Assembly: GCA_030699515.1 (NCBI GenBank) | Contig: JAUYME010000004.1 | Coordinates: 1 to 12,387 of the forward strand | Reading direction: 5' to 3' | DNA from: a bacterium | Lineage (GTDB): Bacteria > Patescibacteriota > Minisyncoccia > UBA6257 > 1-14-0-10-44-23 | Length of the DNA: 12,387 nt | Shown here: one piece after another, positions 6,012-11,815 of the stretch | Position numbering within the stretch: position 1 is the stretch's first letter | How the letters are laid out: each line of letters opens with the position of its first letter | The notes under the pieces: generated by a model | Told to the model about the DNA's origin: nothing | The model's input: only the letters and a program-made list of their open reading frames with translations | The model's database searches: none | Position numbers and translations under genes: made by a program

Positions 6012-6272
6012 TTATGCTGCGTCTGCCTTTGGACGGGCTTCGTTAACAGTCAGTTCTCTTCCTTCCATTTCTTTTCCATTGAACGCTTCAACAGCTGCCT
6101 CAGCTTCAGAGTCGTTTTCAAACTCTACGAAGCCAAAGCCCTTTGAGCGTCCAGAAAACTTATCACTGATAACAACAGCGTCGGTAATAGTACCAGCGCT
6201 TGCGAAATAAGCTTTTAGCCCTTCGCTGTCAATAGTGTAAGGAAGGTTTCCTACAAATAGTTTCTTTGCCAT
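6012..6272 (-). CDS. Small RRM-domain RNA-binding protein
   Basis: An 86-residue protein that is essentially one RNA recognition motif. RNP2 is KLFVGNLPY (4-12) and RNP1 is KGFGFVEF (44-51); both carry the aromatic residues that stack on RNA bases. Only a short acidic/Ala tail (RPKADAA) follows, without the Gly-rich region of cyanobacterial and eukaryotic relatives. Bacterial members bind single-stranded RNA and are often cold- or stress-induced; the role here is inferred. ATG 6270-6272 gives the canonical MAKKLFVGNL start. There is no Shine-Dalgarno. Instead an 8-bp hairpin ends 7 nt upstream, and a second, larger hairpin lies further up the probable leader, suggesting control of its own translation. 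It is monocistronic: a strong terminator follows within 11 nt. Confidence 0.95.
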   Translation of the reverse strand: MAKKLFVGNLPYTIDSEGLKAYFASAGTITDAVVISDKFSGRSKGFGFVEFENDSEAEAAVEAFNGKEMEGRELTVNEARPKADAA

Positions 6273-6279
6273 TGTATCT

Positions 6280-6301
6280 GCGCTGCCATATACGGCAGCG
6301 C
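6280..6301 (-). promoter_or_regulatory. Start-proximal hairpin in the RRM mRNA leader
   Basis: Perfect 8-bp arms GCGCTGCC (6280-6287) and GGCAGCGC (6294-6301) with a 6-nt A/T/C loop. Only 7 nt (AGATACA on the mRNA) separate it from the ATG, in the position a Shine-Dalgarno would occupy. It could be a binding site for the RRM protein itself or a temperature-sensitive block. This is inference. Confidence 0.6.
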
Positions 6302-6328
6302 CTAACCTTTTGAACTTTTTTAATGATC

Positions 6329-6378
6329 TGTAGAATGACCTTCCTTAGGTTGTATTAAAAATACCCTAAGGCTCTACA
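6329..6378 (-). promoter_or_regulatory. Large hairpin in the RRM mRNA leader
   Basis: Outer arms TGTAGA (6329-6334) and TCTACA (6373-6378) and inner arms CCTTAGG (6343-6349) and CCTAAGG (6365-6371), extended by GTAT/ATAC, make one elongated hairpin of 50 nt with an 8-nt internal loop on one side. It lies just after the predicted transcription start near 6381, so it would be the 5' end of the message. Confidence 0.55.
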
Positions 6379-6387
6379 AACAAAAGC

Positions 6388-6415
6388 ACAATAACATAGG
6401 GCTAGATTTTGTCTA
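6388..6415 (-). promoter_or_regulatory. Candidate promoter of the RRM gene
   Basis: On the minus strand TAGACA (6410-6415), a 16-nt spacer ending in TGT, and TATTGT (6388-6393). This is an extended -10 promoter with a near-consensus -35. It predicts a leader of about 110 nt holding both hairpins. The -35 abuts the inverted repeat ending at 6416. Confidence 0.42.
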
Positions 6416-6512
6416 CCCCTCACCCAATACTTGAAATGTCGGCTCTTTTTAAGAATTTTCATTCAAAAGAGTAAATAGCACAGCTGTCTTTTCGGGATTA
6501 TTGGGTGAGGGG
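6416..6512. repeat. 97-bp element bounded by perfect 14-bp inverted repeats
   Basis: CCCCTCACCCAATA (6416-6429) is the exact reverse complement of 6499-6512. Inside lies a further hairpin with arms CTCTTTT (6443-6449) and AAAAGAG (6465-6471), extended by GAAT/ATTC, and a CAGCTG palindrome (6481-6486). As RNA from the minus strand it would fold into a closed multi-branch structure starting 10 nt after the PD-(D/E)XK stop. No T-run follows, so it is not a standard terminator. No flanking target duplication is visible either. A small RNA, a 3' structure of the upstream mRNA or a MITE-like remnant are all possible. Confidence 0.6.
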
Positions 6513-6522
6513 TCCAGTGCTT

Positions 6523-7320
6523 TTAAAACAATGTGCCGCCCTCCTTTTCTTTTGCAGCTTCGTTTTCTTTTTTGAAGGCAGCGTTTTTGTAGTCGCAATA
6601 GTCGCAGTCGTCTCCACTTTGCGGAAGCTTGCCGCCCTCTAGAGTTGCTTTAATCTTTTCCAAAACACTTTCTATCCAAGCGGTTTCTCCTTCTGCGGGA
6701 AGCACAATTACATCAAACTCTAGCTTGCCGTCAAAGGCTTCTACATCTTTCCTGCCGTTTACGTAAACAAAATATCCGGTTTTGCTTACTTTGAAGTCGT
6801 TATTTTTTAACAACCACTGGTAAACTTCCATTTGGCGAATATACTGCGCACCCAAATCTCCATCTAAATTTGGCGTTGTGGCCTTTGCTGTGGCTTTGTA
6901 GTCTACGACTATTAGCTCCCCTTGTGGGTTGACCCAGATGTCGTCTACTGCTCCGTAAACTAAAAAATTTGTTGGTTTGTGTAAGTAGCGTACTCCGCCT
7001 CGGCCAAAATCCGGCTCACGCCATTTACCTAACTCTGTGTGCTCGAAAGGAACAGCGTCTATGCCATAAGTTTGCATCATGGGGTGAGCCGTTTTTTTTG
7101 CTCTGTGAATATCAAATTCTTTTTTAAGCAGATGATCTACGGCAACGTTTAGGGTAAGCGGAAAACCCGGCGGCCGGCCAGTGCCAAGGCGGGCATCAAG
7201 ATAGAAGCAGCGTGGGCACTGCATAAATAAATCAATTTTAGAACGGCTCAAAGTAAAGGGCTCTTTGCCTTTAGGATCGTAGAGATTTTTTGTTTTGTTG
7301 GCGTTGTAGTATTTGGACAT
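6523..7320 (-). CDS. PD-(D/E)XK nuclease superfamily protein (Cas4/RecB-like)
   Basis: A 265-residue single-domain protein with the RecB/Cas4-type nuclease signature: GAVDDIW (123-129) followed by VVDYK (138-142), supplying D126/D127, D140 and K142 for metal-dependent phosphodiester cleavage. A downstream QMEVYQWLL helix matches the motif that often follows. Cysteines come in two pairs, C35-x2-C38 (QCPRCFY) and C239-x2-C242 (CDYCDY), at the two ends of the domain, as in the iron-sulfur-binding nuclease domains of Cas4 and AddB. A 4Fe-4S cluster is therefore plausible. There are no cas genes, CRISPR array or AddA/helicase nearby. I recognise it as a family common in Patescibacteria; its cellular task is unknown, probably DNA repair or processing. 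The tandem gttatag array lies directly upstream, and there is no Shine-Dalgarno before ATG 7318-7320. Confidence 0.88.
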   Translation of the reverse strand: MSKYYNANKTKNLYDPKGKEPFTLSRSKIDLFMQCPRCFYLDARLGTGRPPGFPLTLNVAVDHLLKKEFDIHRAKKTAHPMMQTYGIDAVPFEHTELGKWREPDFGRGGVRYLHKPTNFLVYGAVDDIWVNPQGELIVVDYKATAKATTPNLDGDLGAQYIRQMEVYQWLLKNNDFKVSKTGYFVYVNGRKDVEAFDGKLEFDVIVLPAEGETAWIESVLEKIKATLEGGKLPQSGDDCDYCDYKNAAFKKENEAAKEKEGGTLF

Positions 7321-7328
7321 AGGAAAAG

Positions 7329-7410
7329 AGGTTATAGGTTGTAGGTTATAGAGGAAAACGGAATAAAATAGGTTATATGTTATAGGTTATAGGTTATAGG
7401 TTGTAGAGGA
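7329..7410. repeat. AGGTTAT tandem 7-mer array in two blocks
   Basis: Block 1 (7329-7349) has three 7-nt units and block 2 (7370-7404) has five, mostly AGGTTAT with AGGTTGT and ATGTTAT variants. Each block is followed by AGAGGA. Read on the minus strand the units give repeated TATAAC, a -10-like hexamer. The copy at 7331-7336 lies 10 nt before the ATG of the PD-(D/E)XK gene. Unit number probably varies between strains. Confidence 0.8.
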
Positions 7411-7434
7411 AAGAAGCAAGAAAGGCCAAAAAAC

Positions 7435-7463
7435 TTGACTATTGCGGTGCGGCTAACTATTGT
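7435..7463 (+). promoter_or_regulatory. Sigma70-type promoter of the plus-strand cassette
   Basis: TTGACT (7435-7440), a 17-nt spacer, then TATTGT (7458-7463): five of six and four of six consensus bases with ideal spacing. Transcription would begin near 7470, directly at the Shine-Dalgarno. The apparent upstream TTG start of the open frame is this -35 box, so it cannot be translated from this promoter. Confidence 0.62.
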
Positions 7464-7470
7464 CTGTCTG

Positions 7471-7477
7471 AAGGAGG
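7471..7477 (+). promoter_or_regulatory. Strong Shine-Dalgarno fixing the start at 7483
   Basis: AAGGAGG followed by a 5-nt spacer and ATG. It is the only consensus ribosome-binding site I find before a gene in the window, which sets this gene apart from its neighbours. Confidence 0.85.
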
Positions 7478-7482
7478 TTCGC

Positions 7483-7758
7483 ATGAAGTTCTTTGAGGTT
7501 CTGGCGGCGATTGGCTTCGTGTTAATGGCCTTTGCACCAGCAACTCAAGCCCTGAAGTCGCTTCGACTGAAGGATGCGTCCGAGGTGGCGATCTGGTGGC
7601 CAAGGCTGACAGTGCTTGCACTAGCCTTGATCGCCCCAAGCATCCTGACGATCAACAAACAGGTCATCTTCTATGGGCACTTCGCCGCACTACTGCTTAA
7701 CCTGATTAATCTGGTAGTGGTGGAGTACTACCGCAGGCCGCGCCGCGACTCCTCGTGA
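7483..7758 (+). CDS. SemiSWEET / PQ-loop-like small membrane protein
   Basis: A 91-residue protein with three predicted membrane helices (about 6-24, 36-54, 62-80) and a positively charged tail (YYRRPRRDSS), the size and layout of bacterial SemiSWEET sugar transporters. After helix 1 the stretch FAPATQALKSLRLKDASEVAIWW (17-39) matches the PQ-loop pattern, P-x-x-x-x-x-K-x-x-x-x-K-x-x-S, but the diagnostic Gln after Pro is Ala. Function as a dimeric sugar transporter is possible but unproven. The start is set by the perfect Shine-Dalgarno. It is the only plus-strand gene, the only one ending in TGA, and richer in GC and in CTG/CGC codons than its neighbours. Its stop codon lies inside its own terminator hairpin. 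All this suggests a self-contained acquired cassette. Confidence 0.8.
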   Translation: MKFFEVLAAIGFVLMAFAPATQALKSLRLKDASEVAIWWPRLTVLALALIAPSILTINKQVIFYGHFAALLLNLINLVVVEYYRRPRRDSS

Positions 7759-7770
7759 GCGCGGCGTTTT
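7741..7770 (+). terminator. Intrinsic terminator of the plus-strand cassette
   Basis: Perfect 7-bp GC stem CGCCGCG (7741-7747) / CGCGGCG (7760-7766), extendable by CTC/GAG, followed by TTTTGCTTTT. The hairpin contains the last codons and the TGA stop. Confidence 0.82.
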
Positions 7771-7785
7771 GCTTTTACGACATTT

Positions 7786-7870
7786 AAACATTTGCAACAA
7801 TGTTTCAATGTTTAGTGGAGCTTGAGTGATTTACACTATTGGCAAATTTGTGCAAATATCCAAATAGTGT
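7786..7870. other. Hairpins between the cassette and dinB 3' end
   Basis: Two inverted repeats lie past the dinB stop: AAACATT / AATGTTT (7786-7792, 7799-7805) and ACACTATT / AATAGTGT (7833-7840, 7863-7870). The second begins 23 nt after the dinB stop and may shape the end of its mRNA, but no T-run follows, so termination is uncertain. Confidence 0.45.
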
Positions 7871-7893
7871 TGTGGATGGGTGTGAAAAATTCG

Positions 7894-8979
7894 CTATTTC
7901 AGCGGGGCAGTTAAGTTTTCGGCGCGGATGCCGATTAGTCTGATTTTTTTGCGTTTTGGATTACTGCGGCTGTCTAAGAAGGGCAGAAGAAGCTGAAGAC
8001 TTTCTGTTTCTAAAACTTTGGCGCTGCTTGTATATTCTTTTAAAGTTTTACTGCGAGTTAGAGTTTGAAAATCGGAAAAGCGAACCTTAATTGCAACTGT
8101 TTTAAATTTAATTTGTTTTTTGGCGATAGAGCGAGTAACGGAGCGAATAAGTTTTTTAAAACTATCAATAATTTCGCCGCTATCCAGCGTATCTTTTTGA
8201 AAGGTGTGCTCTTTGCCAATGCTTTTTATCTCGCGATCTACCGTTATGGGGTTGTCGTCTTGCCCACGAGATTTTTCATACCAATCGCTGCCCCGCTTGC
8301 CGAATTTTTTTACTAAAGTTTCTTTGTTGAGGCTTCTTAAACCTTTAATAGTTTTAATATTGATTTTTGCAAGCTCCTCTTCTGCCTTTGGACCAATGCC
8401 GGGAATAATTCGAACACTTTTTGGATCAAGGAAAACTTGAACTTTTTGCGGGGGAATAATCGTTAGGCCGTCCGGCTTCTCTTCGTCGCTGGCAATTTTA
8501 GCAATGAGTTTGTTTGGGCCAATTCCAATAGAGGCCGTTAAGCCAAACTTGCTTTTTATATGGTTTTTAATTTCTTTAGCCAACTCTTCTGCGTTTTTAT
8601 AAGTTTTGACAGAGCTAATGTCGGCATAGGCTTCATCAATGCTTGCAACCTGCAAGGTATCCACCTTGGTTATTAGATAAGAAAAAATTCTATCGCCTTC
8701 TTCCTCTGCTTTTTTGATGTTTGGTTCAAGAAAAACGGCCTCGGGTTTCCCTTCTGCTTTTGCCTGCTGTGAATATTTCCAAGCTCTGGAAATTGGAAGG
8801 GCCGATTTTATGCCATATTCTCGGGCTAAATAATTTGCGGTAGAGACCACTCCTCTGCCCCTGCCTCCCATGGGGTCTGCGCCTATAACAATCGGCCGGC
8901 CTCTTAATCTGGGCTTGTCTCTTTCTTCAATTGCGGCGAAGAAAGCGTCCATGTCTAAATGCATGATAATTCGAGGCAT
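7894..8979 (-). CDS. dinB: DNA polymerase IV, Y-family translesion polymerase
   Basis: Error-prone polymerase that copies past damaged template bases. The 361 residues align with E. coli DinB (351) from the first residue: HLDMDAFFA supplies D9 and the steric gate F14 (D8 and F13 in E. coli), and SIDEAY (113-118) supplies D115 and E116. Palm, fingers (VVSTANYLAREYGI, 44-57) and the thumb helix-hairpin-helix with IPGIGPKAEEEL follow. The little-finger domain runs from about 240 to the end. The C-terminus (ENLTAPLK) has no evident QxxLxL clamp-binding motif; QLLLPF lies at about 333-338 inside the little finger and may or may not serve. The start at ATG 8977-8979 is canonical. It is monocistronic, with a 17-nt palindrome overlapping its probable -10 element, which suggests damage-responsive repression (inferred). 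Confidence 0.97.
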   Translation of the reverse strand: MPRIIMHLDMDAFFAAIEERDKPRLRGRPIVIGADPMGGRGRGVVSTANYLAREYGIKSALPISRAWKYSQQAKAEGKPEAVFLEPNIKKAEEEGDRIFSYLITKVDTLQVASIDEAYADISSVKTYKNAEELAKEIKNHIKSKFGLTASIGIGPNKLIAKIASDEEKPDGLTIIPPQKVQVFLDPKSVRIIPGIGPKAEEELAKINIKTIKGLRSLNKETLVKKFGKRGSDWYEKSRGQDDNPITVDREIKSIGKEHTFQKDTLDSGEIIDSFKKLIRSVTRSIAKKQIKFKTVAIKVRFSDFQTLTRSKTLKEYTSSAKVLETESLQLLLPFLDSRSNPKRKKIRLIGIRAENLTAPLK

Positions 8980-8984
8980 AATTA

Positions 8985-9001
8985 AGAGTGTTTCACACTC
9001 T
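8985..9001. promoter_or_regulatory. Palindrome at the dinB promoter/start region
   Basis: AGAGTGT (8985-8991) and ACACTCT (8995-9001) form a perfect 7-bp inverted repeat with a 3-nt centre. It ends 5 nt before the dinB ATG and overlaps the -10-like TATAGA at 8999-9004. It could be a repressor operator (an SOS-box analogue) or an mRNA hairpin. It does not match the known E. coli or B. subtilis LexA box. Confidence 0.5.
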
Positions 9002-9007
9002 ATAGCA
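8999..9007 (-). promoter_or_regulatory. Candidate extended -10 of dinB
   Basis: Minus strand TGC-TATAGA, with TGn extension and four of six -10 bases. No -35 is convincing. The transcription start would fall within the palindrome at 8985-9001. Confidence 0.35.
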
Positions 9008-9021
9008 TATCGCTGAATAAC

Positions 9022-9049
9022 AGTTTAAAACAAGCAAGCTAAATTGCTT
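9022..9049 (-). terminator. Probable terminator of the LCAT-like gene
   Basis: On the minus strand AAGCAA-TTTAGC-TTGCTT forms a 6-bp stem, followed by GTTTTAAAC. It begins 20 nt after the stop codon. The stem is short and AT-rich, so termination may be partial. Confidence 0.45.
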
Positions 9050-9068
9050 TACCCTGCCCTTCATGTTT

Positions 9069-11774
9069 TTACAAAACTTGTGCTTGAAGCAGAGCCAAAA
9101 GCTGCTTGAGGAGATCAAGCAATTGCATTAGCAACTGCATTCTTAGCTCTTCGTTTATGGTGCTTACGCCAAGCACTTGGCCGCTCGCTGCTGCAGATCC
9201 GGAGCCAACGATAACGCTGCCGCCGCTATCATCGTTTTCGCTATTAGTTTCTGAATTTGAATTTTCCTCTTCTGTTTCTTCTTGCTCCTGCTGTTCCTCT
9301 TCATTTTCCTCGTTTTCTACAGGGGGTTCTTCTTCCTGATTTTCATCTGTTTCAGACTCATCAGTCGGATTAGTCCCGTCCGAAGCCGACTCGCCAGAGT
9401 CGTTGCTTTGTTCGGGATCTTCGACCACAGTAAAGTGGATTTCTTTTAGCGCTAGGTTCCCTGCTTTATCATAGGCCTCTACCGCAAAAACGTGTTCGCC
9501 AGTGCCAATTTCGCTTGTATTTATTACAATGTCGTCAAAAAGTTCTCCGTTTAGGCTTTGGCTTTCGCTGATCAAGCCAGATCCGCTGTCTTCTGAGGTG
9601 ACTAAAATATGAAGTAAATTATCGTTATTCTCATCAATAACATACTCTTTCTCTTCTACACCCTGAATGGATATTGTGGGTGGATCTGTATCTTGAGCGC
9701 TTTCATCACTTAAAACCGAGCTAGGGCTTAGTTCTATATCGTCTTCTGTTTCTCCATCCCCTGTTTTGTCTAGCGTGAGTTTTTCAGTATCCGGGTCGTA
9801 GCTGGCTTTTAGATTTATATTTTCTATTGGAACTTCCAAAAATACTTTTATCTCTTCAATTTCAGTGCCGGTGTAGCTTTTGATTTTGAAGTCAAAGCTT
9901 CCTGTTCCCGTTCCTTCTATTTCTACTCTAAAACTAACTCCGTCCGGAATGATGCCAAAATGATTTTTACCAATGATGAAGTAATCGGAGCCGGGAATGC
10001 CAAGCTCTATGTCGCCATTCTCATCCGGCCCGGTGTGGTTGTCGTTGCTGTCATAAAAATGTGGAATTACCGGAGAGTGGGTGGAGATGACTTTGTTTTT
10101 AGAAAGTTCGCCCTTTGAGCATTCTTCAAAGCTGCTAGATATGCCGTCTTCGAGATTAATTTCCTCACCTTCAATAATTTTTCTAGCCAATGCTGTGGTT
10201 TCTGAGTTTTTCACTAGTCCTGTGTGATCTACTGCTAGGTCATTATTCAGCGCATAATAGCTTTGCCCTGCTACGGATTGATAGTTTCCGCTTAGTGTTG
10301 GCACCGTACCGTCGCCATCTACAAAATACACTTCAACCTTTCCTTTTGGATACAGTAAGAAGCCACCGATTGTTGTTGGATGCTGGCAGGCAATGATGTT
10401 GTGGGTTTTTTCCTCTGGGAAGTTAAAGCTGTCTAATGCAGTATGAAAATCATCTGCCAAATTAATCAGTGCTTCATTTCGAGAATCTTCCGGATTCTCT
10501 AGCATGAAATCCTTAATGGCTTCAAAATCTAGAACCTTTAAGTTGCTGGAGTCTCTTCTATCTTGAACGTAACCGTGGCCTTCTCTTGCAAGATATTCTC
10601 TGCTTGGAAGAAGCTGGTAAACTGCTGGCATGTTTTGGCCGATGATTTTCATTCTCTCTGCATTCAAGCCTAGGCCAAGCTTGCTAATATTCATATCATC
10701 ACCCCAGTTCAATGCTTTAAAAGCTTTTGGAGAGCCTAGTTTCGGCGAACCCATGAGCACAATTTGGTTTATTTGCTCATCTCCATTTTGGCGTAAATAT
10801 TCTTTTGCTAATAAACCACCCATGCTGTGAGCCACTATGTTTACCCTGCCCGTTATTGAGCTACTAGCCGCTTGCTCAATCTTTGTGGCAAGCAATGTAG
10901 CTTCGCTATTTAGGTCTTTGCGCCAATCGTATGGGTAAAGAATTAGATCTTTGCTTTCTTCGTATTTGGAGAATTGGTCTATTAGCGGTTTGTAAAAATC
11001 ATCGCCTCTTTCGGTTAAAATTATTTCGCCCAAATTTACTGGGGTTGTGTCAGCCTTTCCATCGTTTTCTAATATAAGCGTATTTAAGCCCTCGTCTCCA
11101 CCGAAGACTTCTATTTGTTTGGGCCAGATTTCCTCACCCGTATCCGCATTATTAATTCTTGTGCCTAAAATGCCCGGAATTATAACCACGGGCTCTCGGT
11201 AGCCTTTAAGGAGAAGGCTAAAGTCCTTTGATGTGTCTTCGTGCCAGCCTCCTTGATAGAACTGAAAATAGTCGGTTTCTTGTATTTTGCTTGGTGCCTT
11301 TGGGCTACCCGTATATCTTAGTGCGGAGCTATAAAGGCCTGAATTTGGATTACTTTTTGAAAAAACAAAATTGTATTCCTCGCCCGGACTTGCAACTACG
11401 CACTCGCTGAGCGGGAATGAAGAATATATTTGTGTGTGGCTTGGCAGCTCTGAGGCAGGAGTGATAATTTCTTCTATTAATTCTCCGCTTTCTATACCTG
11501 GACCTTTATATATCCTTAAAATTAATTCATCGGTTGGACCTGCTGTTGCGCTAATTCTGTGCTGCATCTCACAGATTGAATGCGTAAATTGGGGCCTATA
11601 TTTTATCGCTATCTTTTTCCTATCAGATAATCGGAAACCTCCCCAGTATCCGCTTTCACTATTAATATCTGGAACTTCAAACACGGTGCGCCCCTCTGCA
11701 TTGACAAAAACCGGCACCAAAAGGCTGCCGGCGAAAGTTAGGCAAACTGCAAATTTAATGAGTACTCCTCTCAT
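9069..11774 (-). CDS. Secreted LCAT-like alpha/beta hydrolase with Ig-like domain, acidic linker and VLG/Leu-Gln tail
   Basis: A 901-residue exported protein. The signal peptide (1-26) has its probable cleavage after VNA. Residues 28-192 look like a beta-sandwich binding domain. The hydrolase (about 195-540) matches the lecithin:cholesterol acyltransferase / esterase family: VVIIPGILGT (196-205, oxyanion region), YPYDWR (280-285), nucleophile AHSMGG (S317), acid VDGDGTVP (D486 or D488) and H517 in VDHTGLV. It should cleave or transfer an acyl ester, perhaps of a lipid; the substrate is unknown. After it come a beta-rich segment (553-690), an Ig-like domain (about 697-787), a Glu/Asp/Ser-rich linker (786-851), then GQVLGVST (865-872) and a Leu/Gln helix to the end (876-901). 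The tail looks like a surface-retention or interaction module. ATG 11772-11774 gives a good signal peptide. It lies 41 nt after the 86-residue gene, probably in one transcript. Confidence 0.88.
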   Translation of the reverse strand: MRGVLIKFAVCLTFAGSLLVPVFVNAEGRTVFEVPDINSESGYWGGFRLSDRKKIAIKYRPQFTHSICEMQHRISATAGPTDELILRIYKGPGIESGELIEEIITPASELPSHTQIYSSFPLSECVVASPGEEYNFVFSKSNPNSGLYSSALRYTGSPKAPSKIQETDYFQFYQGGWHEDTSKDFSLLLKGYREPVVIIPGILGTRINNADTGEEIWPKQIEVFGGDEGLNTLILENDGKADTTPVNLGEIILTERGDDFYKPLIDQFSKYEESKDLILYPYDWRKDLNSEATLLATKIEQAASSSITGRVNIVAHSMGGLLAKEYLRQNGDEQINQIVLMGSPKLGSPKAFKALNWGDDMNISKLGLGLNAERMKIIGQNMPAVYQLLPSREYLAREGHGYVQDRRDSSNLKVLDFEAIKDFMLENPEDSRNEALINLADDFHTALDSFNFPEEKTHNIIACQHPTTIGGFLLYPKGKVEVYFVDGDGTVPTLSGNYQSVAGQSYYALNNDLAVDHTGLVKNSETTALARKIIEGEEINLEDGISSSFEECSKGELSKNKVISTHSPVIPHFYDSNDNHTGPDENGDIELGIPGSDYFIIGKNHFGIIPDGVSFRVEIEGTGTGSFDFKIKSYTGTEIEEIKVFLEVPIENINLKASYDPDTEKLTLDKTGDGETEDDIELSPSSVLSDESAQDTDPPTISIQGVEEKEYVIDENNDNLLHILVTSEDSGSGLISESQSLNGELFDDIVINTSEIGTGEHVFAVEAYDKAGNLALKEIHFTVVEDPEQSNDSGESASDGTNPTDESETDENQEEEPPVENEENEEEQQEQEETEEENSNSETNSENDDSGGSVIVGSGSAAASGQVLGVSTINEELRMQLLMQLLDLLKQLLALLQAQVL
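9405..9425 (-). repeat. Copy of the short repeat inside the LCAT-like gene
   Basis: The 21 nt match 1605-1625 in the FKBP linker with one mismatch. Part of it (9403-9417) matches the intergenic copy at 1852-1866 with one mismatch. Here it encodes VEDPEQS at the start of the acidic linker. Confidence 0.7.
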
Positions 11775-11788
11775 TGGGGTTAAGCCTA

Positions 11789-11802
11789 TGACATAAATGT
11801 CA
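11789..11802. promoter_or_regulatory. 14-bp palindrome before the LCAT-like gene
   Basis: TGACAT-AA-ATGTCA, a perfect inverted repeat lying 14 nt upstream of the ATG. On the minus strand it contains TTGACA, but no -10 lies at the right distance, so an operator or short mRNA hairpin is likelier than a promoter. Confidence 0.35.
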
Positions 11803-11815
11803 AAATTTCAATGTT

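Noticed and set aside
6416..6512. Insertion sequence or MITE
   Set aside because: There is no flanking target duplication and no second copy in the window, so it is kept only as an unexplained inverted-repeat element.
7329..7410. CRISPR array near the Cas4-like nuclease gene
   Set aside because: The repeats are uninterrupted 7-mers without spacers, and no cas genes are present.
7435..7482. Longer start (TTG) for the SemiSWEET-like gene
   Set aside because: That TTG is the -35 box of the promoter, and the perfect Shine-Dalgarno serves the ATG at 7483.
9069..9339. Reverse-strand low-complexity frame (Ser-rich) opposite the acidic linker
   Set aside because: It is the antisense translation of the Glu-rich codons and has no start signal.
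11798..11803. TTGACA as the -35 of a promoter for the hydrolase gene
   Set aside because: A 17-nt spacer leads to ACCCCA, which is no -10. The hexamer is part of a palindrome.
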